Shown piece after piece: positions 39,691-48,301 of a stretch of DNA of 64,000 bases (its first letter is position 1; each line of letters begins with the position of its first letter). A program made the translations under genes and the position numbers. This DNA comes from Herbaspirillum hiltneri N3 (GTDB lineage: Bacteria > Pseudomonadota > Gammaproteobacteria > Burkholderiales > Burkholderiaceae_D): NCBI RefSeq assembly GCF_001267925.1, contig NZ_CP011409.1:4650001-4714000 (forward strand), given 5' to 3'. Below the pieces are notes generated by a model. That model did no database searches. It was not told the origin of the DNA and saw only the letters and a program-made list of their open reading frames with translations.

Positions 39691-40053
39691 GGGGCCGACT
39701 TGGTTTCGACGTGGGTTGCAAAGCAGCGCAGGGCATACCGAGGACTGACTACCTCGTAAATACAATCAGACAAGATATAACTGCAAACGATAACTCGTAC
39801 GCACAAGCGGCTTAATACCCGCTTGCTCTACACTACTTCTTCCTTGGGGTAGGCTGGTAAAACAGCAGTAGAGTCATTTACAAGGAATCGCTTTGAACCG
39901 GGTCACTTGGTTCGAAGTTAAATCTAAGGTGACTCGCCTTAACGCAGCGTGCGCGTCCGCGTCGTTCGGGTTAAATCAAATGGCAGCGCTAAGTATGTAG
40001 AACTGTCTGTAGAGTGCTTGCGGACGCGGGTTCGATTCCCGCCGGCTCCACCA
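39691..40053 (+). ncRNA. ssrA: Transfer-messenger RNA
   Basis: The 363-base molecule rescues stalled ribosomes. The tRNA-like ends pair (GGGGCCG with CGGCTCC, then A and an encoded CCA), the conserved GACTTGGTTTCGACGTGG and GGTTCGATTCCCGCC are present. The tag reading frame at 39783-39815 encodes ANDNSYAQAA then TAA; the CAAGCGG that includes the Gln codon pairs perfectly with CCGCTTG (39819-39825), forming helix 5. The AQAA end differs from the usual ALAA. A terminator follows at once. Confidence 0.98.
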
Positions 40054-40060
40054 CCATTGC

Positions 40061-40091
40061 AAAAAGGCCACCTGAAAAGGTGGCCTTTTTT
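40061..40091 (+). terminator. Rho-independent terminator of tmRNA
   Basis: A 13-bp stem AAAAAGGCCACCT / AGGTGGCCTTTTT with a GAAA loop, eight bases after the tmRNA CCA end. Confidence 0.93.
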
Positions 40092-40134
40092 ATTGGCATC
40101 CGCCAGGGAACATCGGTGAACTGAAGAAAAGACG

Positions 40135-40365
40135 TCAGCGGCGCGCAATGCCCTCATCCACGACGCGAAAATCGTCGCCGAATTCCAGCGCCACAGACGA
40201 CTCCGCCGCAAAATAAGCCGCCCTGCGCGCCTCGTATTCGGCGCGCAGACGCACGTAACGCCGCTCTGCAATGACTTGCTGGAAAATGAACACCAAGCCG
40301 GCAACCACCAGGAAAAGAGCGGCCAGGCTTGCACCCAGGAATGGCGCAGTTGCAAATGAGTTCAT
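40135..40365 (-). CDS. Small single-pass membrane protein of unknown function
   Basis: A 76-residue protein with one transmembrane helix (LGASLAALFLVVAGLVFIF) followed by an Arg/Tyr/Ala-rich amphipathic stretch (RYVRLRAEYEARRAAYF) and an acidic tail. I do not recognise the family. The start MNSFATAPF was picked because GGGGGGA is well placed before it. It is isolated between tmRNA and the hemerythrin gene. Confidence 0.6.
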   Translation of the reverse strand: MNSFATAPFLGASLAALFLVVAGLVFIFQQVIAERRYVRLRAEYEARRAAYFAAESSVALEFGDDFRVVDEGIARR

Positions 40366-40602
40366 TGATTGTCCCCCCGGACACATCCGCTTGCGCGGCA
40401 CAATAGTAAGGCTTCGTTTTGGAAACATTATACCCATCAGAATGTTTTGTGCGCATTAGAACTTTTCTATTAACTTGAGGCGTTTTGTAGCCTCCTCCTT
40501 TATTGTCAAATAAATAAAAATCCGCCACCAGGGCGGATTTTGAAAGCGCACGACTAGTGAAAGAGGCGCCGCGCGGCCTCGGCGAGCCTCCGGGTCGCCA
40601 CT

Positions 40603-41082
40603 TCACGCGGGTACGGCAGGCAAGCCGTGCTCCATGCGCATCTTGTTCTTCGCCGCCAGCAACTCGGCGCCTAGCGCGTCGAGATCGATACCGGCTTTGC
40701 GCGCCTTGGGAAACATGTCGCCCTCCTCTTCTTCGACGTGATGATCGATCTGCTCGCCGAGGACTTTGATCTTTGCATCGAACATCGGATCGCCGGGCTG
40801 CAACTCGCCGAGCTGGCGGATGAGTTCCTTGGCACCTTCATGCTCGACCTCTGCTTCGTTCATCAAATCATTGTCGTCAATTTCCTGGCGAACGCGCGGA
40901 TAAAAGATCTTTTCCTCGATCTCCATATGGATCAGCAATGCGCCGCAGACCGCTCTTGCAATATCCATCTTCTGTTCGTCGCTGGCGTGGTCTTTTTTCT
41001 TTTCATATTCCTCGAACAGTTCCCTGGCTTCCTGGTGATCCGATTTCAGTAACGCGATGGCGTCTTGGCTAGTAGCGTTCAC
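40603..41082 (-). CDS. Hemerythrin HHE cation-binding domain protein
   Basis: A 159-residue four-helix-bundle protein that likely binds a di-iron centre. Metal-ligand pattern: SDHQEARELFEE, HMEIEEKIFYP, VEHEGAKELIRQL and DHHVEEEEGDMFP. Relatives act in oxygen/NO sensing or iron-sulfur repair; here the role is unknown. A GTG start was selected because GGAG lies six bases upstream and the homology begins there; an ATG 15 codons upstream gives a non-homologous leader. Confidence 0.88.
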   Translation of the reverse strand: MNATSQDAIALLKSDHQEARELFEEYEKKKDHASDEQKMDIARAVCGALLIHMEIEEKIFYPRVRQEIDDNDLMNEAEVEHEGAKELIRQLGELQPGDPMFDAKIKVLGEQIDHHVEEEEGDMFPKARKAGIDLDALGAELLAAKNKMRMEHGLPAVPA

Positions 41083-41244
41083 TTGTGTCTCCGATGGTGA
41101 TAAGCGCACACATATGCGCCGCTTCATTATTAAGCGGAGAGACGTGCGGCGCGATCAGCAAATTCCTTCTCCTCGTGTAGGCGCAGGTGAAGCGATATAT
41201 GATCGTGCTTCCGCACTCCGGCGAAACTTTCTCGCAACACCAAC

Positions 41245-42168
41245 ATGCCCGCCCATAAGCAAGCCTCCTTCGCCGTCCGCGAATTGCCGTTCCAGCCGCC
41301 GCTCGACTGGCAACGCTTGCTGCGCTTCTTCGGCGGGCGTGCCACGGCTGGTGTGGAAGCAGTTGAAAACGGCGTCTATCTGCGCGCCATCGAATGGAAT
41401 GGCGACCAGGGAACACTGGCCGTGTCGCGCCATCCCGACAAGGATTGCCTGGTCGCGCGGATCGACGGCAAGGCCAGTCGCCATGCCGATGCACTGGTGG
41501 CGCCGCTGAGCCGCATGTTCGATCTGCAGACGGACACCAGGCGCATCCGCAAACACCTGGCGCGCGATCCGTGGCTGGCGCCGCTATTCAAGGCGGCGCC
41601 GGGCTTGCGTGTGCCCGGTGCGTGGTCAGCGTTCGAACTGGTGGTGCGCACCGTCGTCGGCCAGCAAGTGGGTGTGAAAGCTGCGACCACCATCGTCGGC
41701 CGTCTGGTAGAACGCGCCGGCGAACGCATCGAAGGCCATGCGCACGCGGCAACCGCATGGCGCTTCCCGACGCCGCATGCGCTGGCCGCTGTCGATCTTG
41801 CTGCGATCGGCATGCCCGGAAAACGCATCGCCGCGCTGCAGAATTTCGCTCGCGCCGTGGCGCAAGGCGACGTGCCGGTAGACGATCCCGGCGCCGACAT
41901 TGCCGACCTGCGCAAGGCCTTGCTCGGCTTGCCCGGCATCGGCCCGTGGACCGTCGAATACGTCGCCATGCGTGCGTGGCGCGATGCCGATGCCTGGCCC
42001 GCTTCCGATCTCGTGCTGATGCAAGCGATCGTCGAACGCGATCCCGCCCTGCTGAAACTGGCGCATCAAAAAAGCCGTGCTGAGATCTGGCGGCCGTGGC
42101 GCGCCTACGTCGCCATGCATCTATGGAATGAAATTGCCGACCGCATGGGCCAAGCGCGCGGCGGCTGA
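41245..42168 (+). CDS. alkA: DNA-3-methyladenine glycosylase II
   Basis: A 307-residue alkylation-repair glycosylase. It carries the N-terminal AlkA domain (FAVRELPFQPPLDWQRLLRF) and an HhH-GPD domain with LGLPGIGPWTVEYVAMRAW and catalytic aspartate D255 (WPASDLV). Unlike many betaproteobacterial homologues it lacks an N-terminal Ada regulatory domain. It is divergent from the hemerythrin gene, with about 160 bases between. Confidence 0.92.
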   Translation: MPAHKQASFAVRELPFQPPLDWQRLLRFFGGRATAGVEAVENGVYLRAIEWNGDQGTLAVSRHPDKDCLVARIDGKASRHADALVAPLSRMFDLQTDTRRIRKHLARDPWLAPLFKAAPGLRVPGAWSAFELVVRTVVGQQVGVKAATTIVGRLVERAGERIEGHAHAATAWRFPTPHALAAVDLAAIGMPGKRIAALQNFARAVAQGDVPVDDPGADIADLRKALLGLPGIGPWTVEYVAMRAWRDADAWPASDLVLMQAIVERDPALLKLAHQKSRAEIWRPWRAYVAMHLWNEIADRMGQARGG

Positions 42169-42354
42169 AATCAGCGCAGACTGATGACGGCCGCACCAGT
42201 GGAACAGGCGTGCAGGCCGTGAGCGATTAATTCTCTGACAACAAACCGTTTCATTTTTGCGCGGGTGGCCGGCGACGTTGCAAAATCACGCCGGGAATTC
42301 TGTAACGTTCTGCAACCGTCGCGCTATTTGTCGTGCCGGACGCCGCCAACAGAA

Positions 42355-42360
42355 TATAAT
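42355..42360 (+). promoter_or_regulatory. -10 element of the zapA operon
   Basis: A perfect TATAAT 31 bases before the first gene. It overlaps an upstream in-frame ATG (42359), so that ATG is probably outside the transcript and the start at 42392 is preferred. The -35 is not clear. Confidence 0.5.
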
Positions 42361-42391
42361 GGCGCACATCTTTTGCACTACAGCTGAGGCC

Positions 42392-42622
42392 ATGAGCTCC
42401 GAATTCCACCTACTCTCAGAGAAAGTCGCGCAACTTGCCGCAATGACGCAATCGCTGCGCCGGGAAAACGCCGACCTGCGTCTTAACGTATCCGCCCTGA
42501 CCACGGAGAACGCGGAATTGTCGCGACGTATGGATGAGGCTCATCAGCGCGTCGCTGCGCTGATCGAAAAACTTCCGGTTACGGCGCCGACGCCGGCCGA
42601 CAATGAAGAGGAGACCGCGTGA
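42392..42622 (+). CDS. Small coiled-coil protein encoded upstream of zapA
   Basis: A 76-residue protein dominated by one predicted coiled coil (LLSEKVAQLAAMTQSLRREN, then RLNVSALTTENAELSRRMDE) with a short acidic tail. Size and composition resemble ZapB-like division proteins, and its stop (TGA) overlaps the zapA ATG, meaning coupled translation. A partner role with ZapA at the Z-ring is inferred; no direct family call is made. Confidence 0.75.
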   Translation: MSSEFHLLSEKVAQLAAMTQSLRRENADLRLNVSALTTENAELSRRMDEAHQRVAALIEKLPVTAPTPADNEEETA

Positions 42623-42933
42623 TGCAGCTCAATGTTTCGATCATGGGCCATGCCTACACGCTGGTGTGCAAGGAAGACGAAGAAGCCACCCTGCGCCAGG
42701 CGGTGGCTTACCTCGATGAAAAGATGTGCGCCATCCGCGACACCGGCAAGATCAAGGGCAACGATCGCATCGCCGTGATGGCCGCGCTCGGCATCGCCGC
42801 CGAACTCCTGTCGACCCAACCGGGCGGCGACGGCTCCTTCGCCGGCCTGACGGTGGCGGAGTGGAAGCAAAGCATCGCCTCCATGCATAGCGTGCTCGAC
42901 GAGGCACTGGCGCCGCAGGAAAAATTGTTCTGA
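42622..42933 (+). CDS. zapA: Cell division protein ZapA
   Basis: A 103-residue FtsZ-bundling protein. The N-terminal QLNVSIMGHAYTLVCKEDEE and the AVAYLDEKMCAIRDTGKIKG, DRIAVMAALGIAAELL regions are family features. The ATG overlaps the previous stop; a GTG one codon upstream is less likely. 6S RNA follows about 235 bases downstream, matching the conserved zapA-ssrS linkage. Confidence 0.93.
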   Translation: MQLNVSIMGHAYTLVCKEDEEATLRQAVAYLDEKMCAIRDTGKIKGNDRIAVMAALGIAAELLSTQPGGDGSFAGLTVAEWKQSIASMHSVLDEALAPQEKLF

Positions 42934-43138
42934 TAGTTTCCTGATTTCTCTTCGAATATTCTCTCCGCTGCGCGCGTGCTCATGCACGCGCCGCAATTTC
43001 CCCTCTGTCCTGTCCAATGATTGACCTGCGAGAAACGTCATTGGCGCGGCATTTGGTGTGCACGGATGTTGCCGCGCGCGCATGAAGAATTCACACTGTC
43101 ACAGAGTAAAAATACCTCGGGATTTTTACGCAAAGGCT

Positions 43139-43166
43139 TTGACAAGAATCCCGAATAGAGTAGACT
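43139..43166 (+). promoter_or_regulatory. ssrS: Promoter of 6S RNA
   Basis: -35 TTGACA (43139-43144), 16-base spacer and -10 TAGACT (43161-43166). The predicted start falls at or just before the 6S RNA closing stem. Confidence 0.75.
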
Positions 43167-43167
43167 T

Positions 43168-43345
43168 AAGTCTCCTGCCGTGTTCGCGAATGCTTATATT
43201 CCTTGAACCATTTATGTGCACAGGCTGTGGGATTTTGTTTGGTGGGCGTGAGCGTCGCTAGTCCGATGAACCCGAAATTAAACTAACTGCAGCCAACTTG
43301 AACCGCTTGGTTCAGGATGCCAGCATAGCGGCACAGGCGGGACTG
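43168..43345 (+). ncRNA. ssrS: 6S RNA
   Basis: About 178 bases that should bind and inhibit sigma-70 RNA polymerase in stationary phase. The 5' segment AGTCTCCTGCCG pairs with the 3' segment CGGCACAGGCGGGACT with small bulges, and ATGCT pairs with AGCAT, forming the closing stem. The hallmark hairpin CTTGAACC-gctt-GGTTCAG near the 3' end matches 6S RNAs. The site after zapA and the preceding promoter agree. Exact ends are estimated. Confidence 0.85.
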
Positions 43346-43353
43346 AATTACTG

Positions 43354-43384
43354 AAGCGACTGTAGAAATACAGTCGCTTTTTTT
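43354..43384 (+). terminator. Terminator after 6S RNA
   Basis: Stem AGCGACTGTA / TACAGTCGCT with a GAAA loop and seven T, about ten bases beyond the mature 6S 3' end. Confidence 0.9.
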
Positions 43385-43467
43385 ATGCCTGCACGGAATG
43401 GAAAATGTAAATCGGAAGGGGTGCGGAATGCACGGCGATGTGCATGCCACGACGGGGATTGCCGGCG

Positions 43468-43950
43468 TCAGTCGTTGCGTTTCTTCGCTGCGGCCTTGCG
43501 CTCCTGGCCGACTTCGGCGATGGCGTCCTGAAATTCGGTGACGTCTTCAAAGCTCTTGTAGACCGACGCGAAACGGATATACGCGATCTTGTCCAGACGC
43601 TTCAATTCGCGCATCACCAGTTCACCGACCTGCCCCGACACCACTTCGCGGGCGCCGCTGGACAACAGTTTTTCCTGGATGCTCTGGATCGCCGCATCGA
43701 CCGCTTCGGCCGACACCGGACGCTTGCGCAAGGCCAGCATCAGGCTGGCGCGCAATTTGGAAGGATCGAATTCGCTGCGGCTGCCGTTCTTCTTGACGAT
43801 GACGGGCATCGTCAGTTCGATGCGCTCGTAAGTCGTGAAACGCTTGTCGCAATTGGCGCAACGGCGGCGGCGGCGGATCGCGTCGCCCTCTTCGGAGAGG
43901 CGCGTGTCCAGCACGGGCGTGTCGTCATGATTGCAGAACGGACATTTCAT
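43468..43950 (-). CDS. nrdR: Transcriptional repressor NrdR
   Basis: A 160-residue regulator of ribonucleotide reductase genes. It has the N-terminal zinc ribbon ([17 protein letters not shown], then [13 protein letters not shown]) and an ATP-cone domain ([20 protein letters not shown]). It senses ATP/dATP and binds NrdR boxes. It follows glyA in the same direction, a common arrangement, with a 169-base gap holding a perfect hairpin. Confidence 0.96.
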   Translation of the reverse strand: MKCPFCNHDDTPVLDTRLSEEGDAIRRRRRCANCDKRFTTYERIELTMPVIVKKNGSRSEFDPSKLRASLMLALRKRPVSAEAVDAAIQSIQEKLLSSGAREVVSGQVGELVMRELKRLDKIAYIRFASVYKSFEDVTEFQDAIAEVGQERKAAAKKRND

Positions 43951-44048
43951 AGAGGCAAGTCAAGGCAGACTACAGGTTGGAGACCGGGAACCATCTTAGC
44001 CCCTGTTCACGATCTTGTTGCGAAAACCGTGAAGAGGTTCTTACTGCG

Positions 44049-44078
44049 CCGCGGCCTTCGCATCAGCGAAGGCCGCGG
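44049..44078. repeat. Perfect 13-bp hairpin between glyA and nrdR
   Basis: Arms CCGCGGCCTTCGC and GCGAAGGCCGCGG flank a four-base loop. No T-run follows on either strand, so it is more likely an mRNA-stabilising or attenuating structure after glyA than an intrinsic terminator. Confidence 0.6.
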
Positions 44079-44119
44079 GATCAAGCAACTGCAAGCAACT
44101 ACTTTGTCACCTCAAGCAA

Positions 44120-45367
44120 TTACGCTGCATAGACCGGGAAGGCGTCAGTCAGCTTCTTGACTTCTGCCTTCACGCGTTCGATGGTGGCGGCGTCATGCGG
44201 ATTGTCCAGCACGTCGGCGATCAGGTTGGCAACCTGTTCCGCTTCCGCTTCCTTGAAACCGCGTGTAGTCATCGCCGGGCTGCCCAGACGAATACCGGAA
44301 GTCACAAATGGCTTCTCAGGATCGTTAGGAATGCCGTTCTTGTTGCAGGTCATGTGGGCCGAACCCAGAATCGCTTCGGCTTCCTTGCCGGTCAGATTCT
44401 TCGGACGCAGATCCACCAGCATCACGTGCGACTCGGTACGACCGGAGACGATGCGCAGACCACGCTTGATCAGCGTCTTGGCCAGCACATCGGCGTTCTT
44501 CACGACTTGCTGTTGATATGCCTTGAATTCCGGCGACAGCGCTTCCTTGAATGCCACTGCCTTGCCCGCGATGACGTGCATCAGCGGACCGCCCTGGATG
44601 CCCGGGAAGATCGCGGAGTTGATGGCCTTCTCGTGCTCGGCCTTCATCAGGATCACGCCGCCGCGCGGACCGCGCAGCGACTTGTGCGTAGTCGACGTGA
44701 CGAAGTCGGCGTGCGGCACAGGGTTCGGGTAAACACCCGCAGCGATCAGACCGGCGTAATGCGCCATGTCGACCATGAAGTAAGCGCCGACTTCCTTGGC
44801 TATCTTGGCGAAACGTTCAAAGTCGATGCGCAGCGCGTAGGCGGATGCGCCGGCGATGATCAGCTTCGGCTTCTTTTCGCGCGCCATTGCTTCCATGGCT
44901 TCGTAGTCGATTTCTTCCTTGTCGTTCAGGCCATAGGAAATCACGTTGAACCACTTGCCGGACATGTTCAATGCCATGCCGTGCGTGAGGTGGCCGCCTT
45001 CAGCCAGCGACATGCCCATGATGGTGTCGCCCGGCTTGAGCATGGCGAAGAACACGCCCTGGTTGGCTTGCGAACCGGAGTTCGGCTGCACGTTGGCGGC
45101 TTCCGCGCCGAACAGTTTCTTGAGGCGATCGATGGCCAGTTGCTCGGCCATGTCGACGAACTCGCAGCCGCCGTAGTAACGCTTGCCCGGATAACCTTCG
45201 GCGTACTTGTTGGTCAGTTGCGTGCCTTGCGCTTCCATGACTGCAGGCGAGGTGTAGTTTTCGGAAGCGATCAGCTCGATATGTTCCTGCTGACGGACGT
45301 TTTCCTTCTGGATGACGGACCACAGTTCCGGGTCGACATTCGCGATGGTGTGATTCTTTGCAAACAT
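44120..45367 (-). CDS. glyA: Serine hydroxymethyltransferase
   Basis: A 415-residue PLP enzyme converting serine and tetrahydrofolate to glycine and methylene-THF. Motifs: [32 protein letters not shown], and the PLP lysine K229 in [15 protein letters not shown]. The length and K229 numbering match E. coli GlyA. It is divergently transcribed from the SDR gene, 422 bases away, and upstream of nrdR. Confidence 0.97.
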   Translation of the reverse strand: MFAKNHTIANVDPELWSVIQKENVRQQEHIELIASENYTSPAVMEAQGTQLTNKYAEGYPGKRYYGGCEFVDMAEQLAIDRLKKLFGAEAANVQPNSGSQANQGVFFAMLKPGDTIMGMSLAEGGHLTHGMALNMSGKWFNVISYGLNDKEEIDYEAMEAMAREKKPKLIIAGASAYALRIDFERFAKIAKEVGAYFMVDMAHYAGLIAAGVYPNPVPHADFVTSTTHKSLRGPRGGVILMKAEHEKAINSAIFPGIQGGPLMHVIAGKAVAFKEALSPEFKAYQQQVVKNADVLAKTLIKRGLRIVSGRTESHVMLVDLRPKNLTGKEAEAILGSAHMTCNKNGIPNDPEKPFVTSGIRLGSPAMTTRGFKEAEAEQVANLIADVLDNPHDAATIERVKAEVKKLTDAFPVYAA

Positions 45368-45789
45368 GATTTCTCCAATGGATGAGGGTGCGCCTGAAGC
45401 ACATCAGCCGGTAACGCCTGGTAGCGCCAGAAACACAATAGGCGATGCCGACTTGAAGACTTCCAAATCGAATGAGGGCCAGGATGAATAAGGGAATTGC
45501 AGGCAGCCTCAATCGTTCTTTCCATTCAGGGCTGCCCAGGCGCACGGCTAATGAAATCTCACGCTTCCCGATGGATACCCATCTTGTGCCGGAACAAGGC
45601 TCCGGTTTTTCGCCAGTCACGTGAGACGAAATGGTCTGCGCATTGTAAGGGATGCCTTCGGATTCGGCAAGAATTGCCTCCGGCCGGCCGCATGAAAGCG
45701 TTGCATCTCGCGCAGCGGCGCTTTGGGCTACAATTTCGGGTTATTGATGCAAGCATGCATTCGTCCGACGCCAACAGGGAGAATTACAG
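45368..45789. other. Divergent intergenic region glyA / SDR gene
   Basis: About 420 bases. A TACAAT at 45729-45734 is a plausible -10 for the SDR gene. I looked for a glycine or folate riboswitch on the glyA side and could not recognise one. No coding sequence is supported. Confidence 0.4.
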
Positions 45790-46542
45790 ATGATCGTTTT
45801 GATTACAGGTGCAACAGCCGGTTTCGGCGCCGAAATGGCGCGCAAGTTCGTTCAAAATGGCCACAAGATCATCGCCACCGGTCGCCGCAAGGACCGCCTG
45901 GATGCGCTGGCCGGCGAATTCGGCGCCGACAAGGTGCTGCCGCTGGTGCTCGACGTCACCGACAAGAATTCGATCAAGAGCGCCCTCGCCTCGCTGCCGC
46001 AAGGCTGGCAGGACATTGACGTCCTGATCAACAACGCCGGTCTGGCGCTGGGCCTGGAGCCCGCCCACCAGGTCGCGCTGGAAGACTGGGAAACCATGAT
46101 CGACACCAACGTCAAGGGGCTGGTCACGGTCACCCATCACATTCTGCCGAACATGGTCAAGCGCGGCACCGGCACCATCATCAACCTCGGCTCGATCGCC
46201 GGCGCCTATCCGTATCCGGGCGGCAATGTTTACGGCGCCACCAAGGCATTCGTCGATCAGTTCACGCTGAACCTGCGCGCCGATCTTGTCGGCACCGGCG
46301 TCCGCGCCACCAACCTGGCGCCCGGCCTGTGCGGCGGCACCGAGTTCTCCAACGTGCGCTTCAAGGGCAATGACAGCGCCGCCGCCAAGGTCTACGAAGG
46401 CACCACCCCGCTGACCGCGGTCGATATCGCCGAAGCCGCATTCTGGGTCGCCACGCTGCCGGCGCACGTCAATATCAACTACATCGAAATGATGCCAACT
46501 TGCCAAGGTTTCGGTCCGTTGAACATCAAACGCACCCAATAA
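45790..46542 (+). CDS. NADP-dependent short-chain dehydrogenase (YdfG-like)
   Basis: A 250-residue classical SDR. The cofactor motif is LITGATAGFGAEMARKF, NNAG appears at about 78-81 and the active site is S-x12-YGATK (GSIAGAYPYPGGNVYGATK). The overall sequence resembles YdfG, which oxidises serine/allo-threonine and 3-hydroxy acids and reduces malonic semialdehyde. A ribosome site AGGGAG precedes the ATG. ybgC begins 14 bases after its stop, so it may head the tol-pal transcript. Confidence 0.9.
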   Translation: MIVLITGATAGFGAEMARKFVQNGHKIIATGRRKDRLDALAGEFGADKVLPLVLDVTDKNSIKSALASLPQGWQDIDVLINNAGLALGLEPAHQVALEDWETMIDTNVKGLVTVTHHILPNMVKRGTGTIINLGSIAGAYPYPGGNVYGATKAFVDQFTLNLRADLVGTGVRATNLAPGLCGGTEFSNVRFKGNDSAAAKVYEGTTPLTAVDIAEAAFWVATLPAHVNINYIEMMPTCQGFGPLNIKRTQ

Positions 46543-46556
46543 AAAAACGCGCCTCA

Positions 46557-47030
46557 ATGTCCGATTCAACCAATAAAAACAATAGCAGCAACAGCGTCGG
46601 CAGCAGCAGGAACAACGACGCTTTCTCGTGGCCGGTCCGGGTCTACTATGAAGACACCGACACCGGCGGCGTCGTGTTCTATGCCAACTACCTCAAGTTC
46701 TTTGAGCGCGCGCGCACCGAATGGCTGCGCGCGCTGGGCTTTTCCCAGCAAGCACTGGTCGAATCGAGCGGTCTGATCTTCGTGGTCAAGAGCACCACGG
46801 TGGACTACTTTGCGCCCGCGCGGCTTGACGATGAACTGAAACTGACCGTCGTGGTCGAACAGTTCCGCAACGCGTCCATGGCCTTCGTACAGGAGGCCTG
46901 GCGCCTCCAGGGAACAGAACAGACATTGCTGGCGCGCGGCCAAATCAAGATTGCCTGCGTCAATGCCGCCAACTTCCGGCTCCAGGCCATTCCGGAAGAA
47001 ATGCTGGCACGTCTCAAGGGAAACTTATAA
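46557..47030 (+). CDS. ybgC: Tol-Pal-associated acyl-CoA thioesterase
   Basis: A 157-residue hot-dog-fold thioesterase, first gene of the tol-pal cluster. The catalytic signature is VYYEDTDTGGVVFYANYLKF (Asp and Tyr conserved), followed by FERARTEWLRALGF. The first 22 residues are Asn/Ser-rich and variable. The MSDSTNK start was selected; the frame is open farther into the SDR gene but without homology. Confidence 0.93.
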   Translation: MSDSTNKNNSSNSVGSSRNNDAFSWPVRVYYEDTDTGGVVFYANYLKFFERARTEWLRALGFSQQALVESSGLIFVVKSTTVDYFAPARLDDELKLTVVVEQFRNASMAFVQEAWRLQGTEQTLLARGQIKIACVNAANFRLQAIPEEMLARLKGNL

Positions 47031-47170
47031 TTCATCATTGCCATGCACGAACGCAGCGGCCTCTTTACACCTGCCGCGACGAGACTGAAAAAATTTGCAC
47101 GTACAATTGAGCCTCTCCGACTGAACCCGGAATTGAACCCCGTACTGAACCTCGACCCCCACACGCCTCC

Positions 47171-47872
47171 ATGAACGTCACTCAAGATCTATCCTTCTTT
47201 GCCCTGATCACCAACGCCTCCGTCATCGTGCAGTTTGTCATGCTGCTGCTGTTGCTGGCCTCCGTTTTCAGCTGGACTTACATCTTCCGCAAGATGTTCA
47301 CGATCCGCAGCGCGCGCTCGCAGACCGAAGAATTCGAGCGTTCGTTCTGGTCCGGCGGCAACCTGATCGCGCTGTACCAGGACACGCTGTCCAACCGCCG
47401 CAAGGGCGGCGGCCACGGCGGCGCGCTGGAACGCATCTTCCAGGCCGGCATGGGTGAATTCAACAAGGCCAAGGCGCAAGTCGGCAAAGGCGCCGCGATC
47501 GATTCGACCGGCGTGCTCGACGGTGCCCGCCGCGCCATGCGCGCCGCTTACCAACGCGAAATGGATGCACTGGAATCACACCTGGCCTTCCTGGCGACGG
47601 TCGGTTCGGTGTCGCCTTACGTCGGTCTGTTCGGCACGGTGTGGGGCATCATGAACGCCTTCCGCGGCCTTGCCAACGTGCAACAGGCCACACTGGCAGC
47701 GGTTGCTCCAGGTATTGCCGAGGCGCTGATCGCCACTGCCATCGGCCTGTTCGCCGCGATCCCTGCGGTGATCGCCTACAACCGTTTCTCGCATGACATC
47801 GATCGACTGGCGATCCGCTTCGAAAGCTTCATCGAAGAATTCTCCAACATCTTGCAACGTCAGGCACGCTGA
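47171..47872 (+). CDS. tolQ: Tol-Pal system protein TolQ
   Basis: A 233-residue MotA/TolQ/ExbB proton-channel subunit with three transmembrane segments: VMLLLLLASVFSWTYIFRK near the N-terminus, then ATVGSVSPYVGLFGTVWGIM and ATAIGLFAAIPAVIAYN. With TolR it powers TolA for outer-membrane constriction at division. Its stop overlaps the tolR ATG. Confidence 0.97.
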   Translation: MNVTQDLSFFALITNASVIVQFVMLLLLLASVFSWTYIFRKMFTIRSARSQTEEFERSFWSGGNLIALYQDTLSNRRKGGGHGGALERIFQAGMGEFNKAKAQVGKGAAIDSTGVLDGARRAMRAAYQREMDALESHLAFLATVGSVSPYVGLFGTVWGIMNAFRGLANVQQATLAAVAPGIAEALIATAIGLFAAIPAVIAYNRFSHDIDRLAIRFESFIEEFSNILQRQAR

Positions 47873-48300
47873 TGGCAGGCTCATCCATGCGCGGGGGACG
47901 TCCCCGCAAGTTCAAGTCCGAGATCAACGTCGTGCCGTACATCGACGTGATGCTGGTGCTGCTGATCATCTTCATGGTGGCCGCGCCGGTGAACGACCCG
48001 AGCGTCATCAACCTGCCGACCGCCGGCAAGTCGACCGTGCCGCCGAGCGAATACATCGAGATCGCGCTGAAACCCGACGCCAAGGCCACCATCAAGGTCA
48101 ACGGCCCCAAGCGCGGTGAAACGCAGACCGCCTCCGGCCGTCCCGACCTGACGCAAAAGCTGCAGGCGCTGCACGCGGACAGCCCGGATATGCCGGTGAT
48201 GATTTCCGCCGACAAGGAAATCAAGTACGACGAAGTCGTCCAGGTCATCGCCGCAGCCAAGAAACTGGGCATCGCACGCGTGGGACTGGCAACGAAGTAA
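47872..48300 (+). CDS. tolR: Tol-Pal system protein TolR
   Basis: A 142-residue ExbD/TolR protein: one transmembrane helix, INVVPYIDVMLVLLIIFMVA, containing the essential proton-carrying Asp (YID), then a periplasmic dimerisation domain. Translation is coupled to tolQ by a TGATG overlap, and tolA starts two bases after its stop. Confidence 0.96.
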   Translation: MAGSSMRGGRPRKFKSEINVVPYIDVMLVLLIIFMVAAPVNDPSVINLPTAGKSTVPPSEYIEIALKPDAKATIKVNGPKRGETQTASGRPDLTQKLQALHADSPDMPVMISADKEIKYDEVVQVIAAAKKLGIARVGLATK

Positions 48301-48301
48301 T

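Noticed and set aside
37984..39765. A 593-codon open frame opposite the DUF748 gene and running into tmRNA
   Set aside because: It is antisense to a well-supported gene and overlaps a structural RNA; composition is typical of a shadow frame.
43058..43261. A 67-codon open frame after zapA
   Set aside because: It overlaps the 6S RNA promoter and 5' half and has no ribosome site or family similarity.
45368..45500. Glycine or folate riboswitch ahead of glyA
   Set aside because: I could not find the conserved core segments of either class on the - strand; the leader looks unstructured by eye.
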